A DNA stretch of 17,826 nucleotides from Donghicola sp036139795 (GTDB lineage Bacteria > Pseudomonadota > Alphaproteobacteria > Rhodobacterales > Rhodobacteraceae), in NCBI GenBank assembly GCA_036139795.1, contig JAYZYX010000002.1:1-17826 (forward strand), given 5' to 3'. The notes under the pieces were generated by a model. That model saw only the letters and a program-made list of their open reading frames with translations, made no database searches and was not told the origin of the DNA. Of this stretch, positions 13,451 to 17,826 are shown piece after piece. The position numbers and the translations under genes were made by a program. How positions within the stretch are numbered: position 1 is the stretch's first letter; each line of letters begins with the position of its first letter.

Positions 13451-15049
13451 ATGGCATTTGGACGGGTAAACCCCCAGCACCAGCTTGAAGATCAAGGGAT
13501 CCAAGGGCTCGGCAATGTCTATTACAACCTGATGGAACCCGCGCTTGTTGAAGCCGCGGTTAAAAACGGTGAAGGCCGTCTTGGTAAAGGGGGCGCAATT
13601 CTGGTGTCCACCGGCAAGCACACCGGTCGTTCGCCCAAGGACAAATTTGTGGTCCGCACCCCCAGCGTCGAAGACACCATCTGGTGGGAAAACAACGCAC
13701 CCATGGAGCCCGCAAAGTTCGACGTTCTGTACGCCGACATGCTGGAGCACATGAAAGGCAAAGATTACTACGTGCAGGATCTGTTCGGTGGCGCGGACCC
13801 CGCGAACCGTCTGGACGTGCGCGTTGTGACCGAACTGGCATGGCACGGCCTGTTCATCCGTCACCTGCTGCGCCGCCCCGATCGTGAAGAGCTGGACAGC
13901 TTTGTTCCCGAGTTCACCATCATCAACTGCCCGACCTTCAAGGCCGACGCAGAAAAGCACGGCTGCCGCAGCGAGACCGTGATCGCCCTGAACATGGACG
14001 CCAAGCTGATCCTGATCGGCGGCACCGAATACGCAGGCGAGAACAAGAAATCGGTCTTCACCCTGCTGAACTACCTGCTGCCCGAAAAAGGCATCATGCC
14101 GATGCACTGCTCGGCCAACCACGCCATCGGCAACCCCGTCGACGCAGCTGTGTTCTTTGGCCTGTCGGGCACTGGCAAGACCACCCTGTCGGCTGACCCC
14201 TCGCGTACGCTGATCGGCGATGACGAGCATGGCTGGTCGGACAAGGGCACCTTCAACTTTGAAGGCGGCTGCTATGCCAAGACCATCAACCTGAACGCCG
14301 AAGCCGAGCCGGAAATCTACGCGACGACTTCGAAGTTCGGCACCGTGATAGAGAACATGGTTTTCGACGACGAAACCCTTGAGCTGGACTTCAACGATGA
14401 CAGCCTGACCGCCAACATGCGTTGCGCGTACCCGCTGCACTACATCTCGAACGCCAGCTACTCGGCTCAGGGTGGCCACCCCAAGAACATCATCATGCTG
14501 ACCTGTGATGCGTTCGGTGTTCTGCCTCCCATCGCGCGTCTGACCCCTGCGCAGGCGATGTACCACTTCCTGTCGGGCTTCACCTCGAAGGTTGCCGGGA
14601 CCGAGCGCGGCGTAACCGAGCCCGAGCCCACCTTCTCGACCTGCTTCGGCGCACCCTTCATGCCCCGTCGCCCCGAGGTCTATGGCAACCTGCTGCGCGA
14701 CAAGATCGCCAAGCACGGTGCAACCTGCTGGCTGGTGAACACCGGCTGGACCGGCGGCGCCTATGGCACCGGCAAGCGCATGCCCATCAAGGCAACCCGC
14801 GCCCTGCTGACCGCCGCGCTGGACGGCAGCCTGAGCAACGTCGAGTTCCGCAAGGACCCGAACTTCGGCTTTGACGTGCCTGTAGACGTGCCCGGCGTGC
14901 CGGAAGTTCTGCTGGACCCCCGCCGCACCTGGGGTGACCCAGCGGCTTACGATGCGCAGGCAGAAAAGCTGGTTAAGATGTTCTCGGACAACTTCGAGCA
15001 GTATGTACCGCACATCGACAAAGACGTGAAAGCAGCCGCCATCGGCTAA
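13451..15049 (+). CDS. pckA: Phosphoenolpyruvate carboxykinase (ATP)
   Basis: This enzyme would convert oxaloacetate plus ATP to phosphoenolpyruvate plus CO2, the entry step of gluconeogenesis, in the cytoplasm. The 532-residue protein has the usual length of the ATP-type enzyme. It has the P-loop GLSGTGKTTLS (237-247), the kinase-2-type segment LIGDDEHGW (254-262), the substrate-site R60 in HTGRSPKDK and the metal-site segment MHCSAN (218-223). GGTEYAGENKKSVF (190-203) covers the conserved PEPCK active-site lysine region. The start is ATG at 13451, eight bases after AGGAG; an in-frame GTG at 13442 overlaps that site and is rejected. It is divergent from chvI, an arrangement known in other alphaproteobacteria, where ChvI has been linked to pckA expression. 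A repeat element and a strong terminator follow. Confidence 0.97.
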   Translation: MAFGRVNPQHQLEDQGIQGLGNVYYNLMEPALVEAAVKNGEGRLGKGGAILVSTGKHTGRSPKDKFVVRTPSVEDTIWWENNAPMEPAKFDVLYADMLEHMKGKDYYVQDLFGGADPANRLDVRVVTELAWHGLFIRHLLRRPDREELDSFVPEFTIINCPTFKADAEKHGCRSETVIALNMDAKLILIGGTEYAGENKKSVFTLLNYLLPEKGIMPMHCSANHAIGNPVDAAVFFGLSGTGKTTLSADPSRTLIGDDEHGWSDKGTFNFEGGCYAKTINLNAEAEPEIYATTSKFGTVIENMVFDDETLELDFNDDSLTANMRCAYPLHYISNASYSAQGGHPKNIIMLTCDAFGVLPPIARLTPAQAMYHFLSGFTSKVAGTERGVTEPEPTFSTCFGAPFMPRRPEVYGNLLRDKIAKHGATCWLVNTGWTGGAYGTGKRMPIKATRALLTAALDGSLSNVEFRKDPNFGFDVPVDVPGVPEVLLDPRRTWGDPAAYDAQAEKLVKMFSDNFEQYVPHIDKDVKAAAIG

Positions 15050-15060
15050 GCCTTGGACAC

Positions 15061-15107
15061 GTGGGGGCGCTGCCCCCACACCCCCGAGGTATTTTCACCA
15101 AGATGAA
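15061..15107 (+). repeat. Hairpin-plus-tail intergenic repeat, copy 2 (downstream of pckA)
   Basis: This starts 11 bases after the pckA stop. The hairpin GTGGGGGC-GCT-GCCCCCAC (15061-15079) has eight pairs. It is followed by CCCCCGAGGTATTTTCACC and AAGATGAA (to 15107). Unlike copies 1 and 3, it lacks the second GGCC hairpin. An ordinary terminator follows immediately, so here the repeat is unlikely to be the only terminator. Confidence 0.8.
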
Positions 15108-15113
15108 TGAGAG

Positions 15114-15145
15114 ACCGCCGCGATGGTTCGTGGCGGTTTTCTTTT
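15114..15145 (+). terminator. Intrinsic terminator of pckA
   Basis: ACCGCCGCGA (15114-15123) pairs with TCGTGGCGGT (15128-15137) around TGGT, giving ten pairs with one G-U. It is followed by TTTCTTTT. It lies about 65 bases after the pckA stop and 16 bases from the convergent TauE/SafE stop codon. Confidence 0.92.
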
Positions 15146-15161
15146 GTGCGGGTGTCGGGGC

Positions 15162-15929
15162 TTAGGTCAGGCCGCGGCGGATAAGGTTGAGGCCGACGAA
15201 GAAGAGCACAAAGAGCGTCGCCTTGCGGAAGACCTTCTGGTCAATCCGGTCATTCACCTTGAGCCCGAGCCACATGCCCGCGAAGGCGGGAACCAGCAGG
15301 GCGAGGGAAAAGGGAATGGTTTCAGCGCGCACGACGCCTGAACCGATATGGGCAAAGAGAAGCACAAAGGCGCCGAGGCCGTAGATCACCCCTTGGACAC
15401 GGATGTGATCGGCTTTCGGGGTGTCCAGAGCGGTGAGATAGGCAACCGTAGGCGGGCCCCAGACGCCGGAAAGGCCACCGATGAAGCCCGCGAAGGCGCC
15501 TATCGAGATCTCGACTGCGCGGCTTGGGGGAGAGGCGATACGCAGGGGGATGCCCGCAAGCTGCGTTGCAGCGAAAAGCACGATCGGAACGCCGATGATC
15601 AGCAGCAGCACCTCAGCCGGAATGACCCTGACAAGTTGGGCGCTGATCAGCAGCACCACAAGCAGGGTGCCCAGATAGCCTTTGAACCGCAGAAGTGATT
15701 CCAACGCTGCCCGCCAGCCTTGGCGCAGGGCCTGTAGCCCGTTGGTGGCCAGAGTGGGCAGAATCAGCCCTGCGAGGGCCAATTCGGGCGAAATAACAGT
15801 GGAAAGGCCGGAAATAAGAATCATCGGCATGGCGAATCCCACCATCCCTTTGACGATTCCCGCGATGAACGCGACACTGAGGGCCAGCGCAAAGGCCCAA
15901 GGGTCCATGAGTGAGGTAATCATTTCCAT
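15162..15929 (-). CDS. TauE/SafE-family membrane permease
   Basis: This is a multi-span inner-membrane protein of 255 residues. The TauE/SafE (COG0730-type) family is associated with export or import of sulfonates, sulfite or other small organic anions. About seven to eight hydrophobic segments are visible, in two similar halves. Each half opens with a glycine-rich stretch: AFIAGIVKGMVGFAMPM (20-36) and GAFAGFIGGLSGVWGPPTVAYL. The latter GxSGxxGPP form is the family hallmark. The ATG at 15929 is used; a second ATG two codons later cannot be excluded. It is convergent with pckA and divergent from mcd. The substrate cannot be read from the sequence, and nothing nearby points to sulfur metabolism. 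Confidence 0.85.
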   Translation of the reverse strand: MEMITSLMDPWAFALALSVAFIAGIVKGMVGFAMPMILISGLSTVISPELALAGLILPTLATNGLQALRQGWRAALESLLRFKGYLGTLLVVLLISAQLVRVIPAEVLLLIIGVPIVLFAATQLAGIPLRIASPPSRAVEISIGAFAGFIGGLSGVWGPPTVAYLTALDTPKADHIRVQGVIYGLGAFVLLFAHIGSGVVRAETIPFSLALLVPAFAGMWLGLKVNDRIDQKVFRKATLFVLFFVGLNLIRRGLT

Positions 15930-16077
15930 GAATTACGCTTTATCACGGCCTTTAGGGCTGCGCTGACATTTTTCAATGCGCAACATTAGGCATCCTTTTG
16001 TCGCATTATTTGTATTTTTGTTGCGCTGCGACTGCAAAGGCTCTAGTTCTCTGCACTAGCATAACAGGAGATGACAG
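15930..16077. promoter_or_regulatory. Divergent TauE-permease/mcd intergenic region
   Basis: This 148-base gap contains an AT-rich core (about 15991-16019). Two copies of GTTGCGC face each other as an inverted repeat: minus at 15984-15978 and plus at 16020-16026. ACTGCAAAG (16031-16039) resembles one half of the TTTGCAAA sites used by short-chain acyl-CoA regulators of the PccR/RamB type, but no full site is seen. CTAGT-N7-ACTAG (16043-16059) is a further small inverted repeat close to the mcd ribosome site AGGAG (16066-16070). No confident -35/-10 pair was found. Confidence 0.4.
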
Positions 16078-17775
16078 ATGGCACATGACGGACAGGACAT
16101 CGCAGCGCAGACCGCGACGCTGCTGCCTGATTTGCTGGCTCTGACCGAGGCAGCGATTGCGCCCGCCGAAGCGACGCTGGAGCGTGCCCGCCAGACCGTG
16201 CGGGCCATGGTGATTGACGGAGATCGGGTCTCGAACGCGCTGGTGGAAGAGAACCAGACCGCGACCCACGGCCTTGCGTGGCTGGCGACCTATGTGGAAG
16301 CCCTGCGCGAGATGCACCGTTGGGCGGCCGAGTTGAAAGCAGAGGGCAAGTTCGGCGAGACCGAAGCGCTGATCCTGCAGATTGCCTTTGGCGAATACCT
16401 GAACCAGATCGCTGGCGGCATTCCCATGAACCAGGGCGAATTGGTGCGCCTGTCGGATCTGGGTCTGCCTGCTGACGCAGCGGCGGCCCTGATGACCGAT
16501 GCAGTCAAGGCACTGATCGCTGGCGGCAACACCCAAACGGCCCGTGGCCGTCTGGTGGCCATCATGCGTGACAGCCGCGCCAACCTGACCACTGGTCAGA
16601 GCGGTCTGGACGACGAGATGGAGATGATCCGCGAGCAGTTCCGCCGCTACTCGGTGGACCGTGTCGAGCCTCATGCCCATGAGTGGCACCTGAAGGACGA
16701 GCTGATCCCGCTAGAGATCATCAACGAGCTTGCCGAGATGGGCGTGTTCGGTCTGACCATCCCCGAGGAATACGGCGGGTTCGGCATGTCGAAGACTGCC
16801 ATGTGTGTGGTCTCGGAAGAGCTGTCGCGCGGGTATATCGGTGTTGGCTCGCTTGGGACCCGTTCGGAGATCGCGGCAGAGCTGATCTTGGCCGGTGGCA
16901 CAGAAGAGCAAAAGCAGCAGTGGTTGCCGGCGCTGGCCTCGGCCGAAAAGCTGCCGACCGCTGTTTTCACCGAGCCGAACACCGGTTCGGATCTGGGCAG
17001 CCTGCGCACCCGTGCCGTCAAGAATGCTGACGGCGATTATGAGGTGACCGGCAACAAGACCTGGATCACCCATGCGGCGCGGACCCATGTGATGACCCTG
17101 CTGGCACGGACCGATCCGTCGACGGACAACTACAAGGGTCTGTCGATGTTCCTTGCCGAGAAGACCCCCGGCACCGATGAAGAGCCTTTCCCCACCCCCG
17201 GCATGACCGGCGGCGAGATCGAGGTTCTGGGTTATCGCGGCATGAAGGAATACGAGCTTGGCTTCGACAAGTTCCACGTGAAGGGCGAGAACCTGCTGGG
17301 TGGCGAGGAAGGTCACGGCTTTAAGCAGCTGATGCAGACCTTTGAATCGGCCCGTATCCAGACCGCGGCCCGCGCCATTGGTGTTGGTCAGTCGGCGCTG
17401 GATGTCTCGATCCAGTATGCAGAAGATCGCAAGCAGTTCGGCAAATCCCTGATCGAGTTCCCCCGCGTGGCCAACAAGCTGGCAATGATGGCGGTGGAGT
17501 TGATGATTGCCCGTCAGCTGACCTATTTCTCGGCCCGCGAGAAGGACAACGATCGTCGCTGCGATCTGGAAGCCGGTATGGCCAAGCTTCTGGGGGCCCG
17601 TGTGGCCTGGGCGGCAGCGGACAACGGGTTGCAAATCCACGGTGGCAACGGCTTTGCGCTGGAATACACCATCAGCCGCATCCTGTGTGACGCCCGCATC
17701 CTGAACATCTTTGAAGGTGCTGGCGAGATTCAGGCGCAAGTGATTGCCCGTCGTCTACTGGATCAGCGGAACTAA
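16078..17775 (+). CDS. mcd: (2S)-methylsuccinyl-CoA dehydrogenase
   Basis: This is an FAD enzyme of the ethylmalonyl-CoA pathway that would oxidise (2S)-methylsuccinyl-CoA to mesaconyl-CoA, passing electrons to electron-transfer flavoprotein. The 565-residue protein is far longer than ordinary acyl-CoA dehydrogenases (about 380-400). A helical N-terminal extension (about 1-175) precedes a complete acyl-CoA dehydrogenase fold, and this layout is characteristic of Mcd. Visible family segments are TIPEEYGGFGMS (227-238), FTEPNTGSDLGS (297-308), YAEDRKQFGKSLIEFP (447-462) and QIHGGNGFALEY (519-530). E546 in IFEGAGEIQ is the likely catalytic base. The ATG is seven bases after AGGAG. A repeat element abuts its stop. 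The rest of the pathway (for example crotonyl-CoA carboxylase/reductase) would have to lie outside this window. A generic acyl-CoA dehydrogenase is the alternative. Confidence 0.87.
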   Translation: MAHDGQDIAAQTATLLPDLLALTEAAIAPAEATLERARQTVRAMVIDGDRVSNALVEENQTATHGLAWLATYVEALREMHRWAAELKAEGKFGETEALILQIAFGEYLNQIAGGIPMNQGELVRLSDLGLPADAAAALMTDAVKALIAGGNTQTARGRLVAIMRDSRANLTTGQSGLDDEMEMIREQFRRYSVDRVEPHAHEWHLKDELIPLEIINELAEMGVFGLTIPEEYGGFGMSKTAMCVVSEELSRGYIGVGSLGTRSEIAAELILAGGTEEQKQQWLPALASAEKLPTAVFTEPNTGSDLGSLRTRAVKNADGDYEVTGNKTWITHAARTHVMTLLARTDPSTDNYKGLSMFLAEKTPGTDEEPFPTPGMTGGEIEVLGYRGMKEYELGFDKFHVKGENLLGGEEGHGFKQLMQTFESARIQTAARAIGVGQSALDVSIQYAEDRKQFGKSLIEFPRVANKLAMMAVELMIARQLTYFSAREKDNDRRCDLEAGMAKLLGARVAWAAADNGLQIHGGNGFALEYTISRILCDARILNIFEGAGEIQAQVIARRLLDQRN

Positions 17776-17826
17776 GGGGGCTCTGCCCCCGGCCTTGCGG
17801 CCTCCCCCGAGGTATTTTTACCAAGA
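17776..17826 (+). repeat. Hairpin-plus-tail intergenic repeat, copy 3 (abuts mcd stop)
   Basis: This begins at the base after the mcd TAA. It has GGGGGC-TCT-GCCCCC (17776-17790), GGCC-TTGC-GGCC (17791-17802), then TCCCCCGAGGTATTTTTACC and AAGA to the window edge. It is nearly identical to copy 1. GGTATTTTTACC itself is a small palindromic hairpin. It probably marks the transcript 3' end. Confidence 0.8.

Noticed and set aside
13421..15079. A 552-codon open frame on the minus strand covering all of pckA.
   Set aside because: It mirrors pckA exactly, has no recognisable domain or ribosome site, and arises from the strong GC codon bias that leaves antisense frames open.
16071..16088. Five-codon ORF (ATG at 16071) overlapping the mcd start.
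   Set aside because: Its ATG directly abuts AGGAG with no spacing, so ribosomes should choose the mcd ATG at 16078.
1..17826. Near-identical inverted repeats at the two ends of the window, resembling ends of a large mobile element.
   Set aside because: They are copies 1 and 3 of a family that also follows pckA. Each is tied to a gene 3' end, no transposase or integrase lies between them, and the window content is core metabolism.

Overview
The window looks like chromosomal DNA of a marine alphaproteobacterium of the Rhodobacterales (Roseobacter/Rhodobacter group). The support is GC-rich DNA with strong third-position GC bias, a membrane-anchored cytochrome c552/cy, the pckA / chvI-chvG-hprK neighbourhood with a short HPr kinase, and a methylsuccinyl-CoA dehydrogenase of the ethylmalonyl-CoA pathway. 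I see no integrase, transposase, phage gene, tRNA, rRNA or CRISPR array. Most of the window is core-type metabolism, transport and regulation, and I did not find a convincing undescribed multi-gene system.

Layout, left to right. (1) pheA (minus) and cycM (plus) are divergent. A 14-codon upstream ORF with a strong Shine-Dalgarno overlaps the cycM start. cycM ends in a strong intrinsic terminator. (2) yejA-yejB-yejE-yejF (plus) is a tightly packed operon for a peptide/microcin-C-type ABC importer, closed by a hairpin shared with the convergent operon. (3) A seven-gene minus-strand run reads chvI, chvG, hprK, rapZ, manX (EIIA), ptsH (HPr) and a PlsC-type acyltransferase, with gaps of 0-19 bases. 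It joins the ChvG-ChvI envelope two-component system to a sugar-permease-less regulatory PTS. (4) A 356-base divergent region lies between chvI and pckA. It holds direct repeats, a perfect palindrome, a motif shared by both sides and a 5'-UTR hairpin. (5) pckA (plus) ends in a repeat element and a strong terminator. (6) A TauE/SafE-family permease lies on minus. (7) mcd (plus) runs almost to the window end.

How the parts may work together. HprK would phosphorylate HPr on Ser49 and HPr would pass phosphate to EIIA on His9. In relatives, ChvI controls envelope and acid-stress genes and has been linked to pckA. pckA (gluconeogenesis from C4 acids) and mcd (C2/C3 assimilation by the ethylmalonyl-CoA pathway) both serve growth on organic acids, and their upstream regions share a GTTGCGC motif.

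A recurring intergenic element is the clearest non-coding signal. It consists of a GC hairpin followed by a tail resembling GAGGTATTTTTACCAAGA. Full copies lie directly after the stop codons of pheA, pckA and mcd, always in the direction of the gene. Three degenerate tails lie between the convergent yejF and acyltransferase genes.
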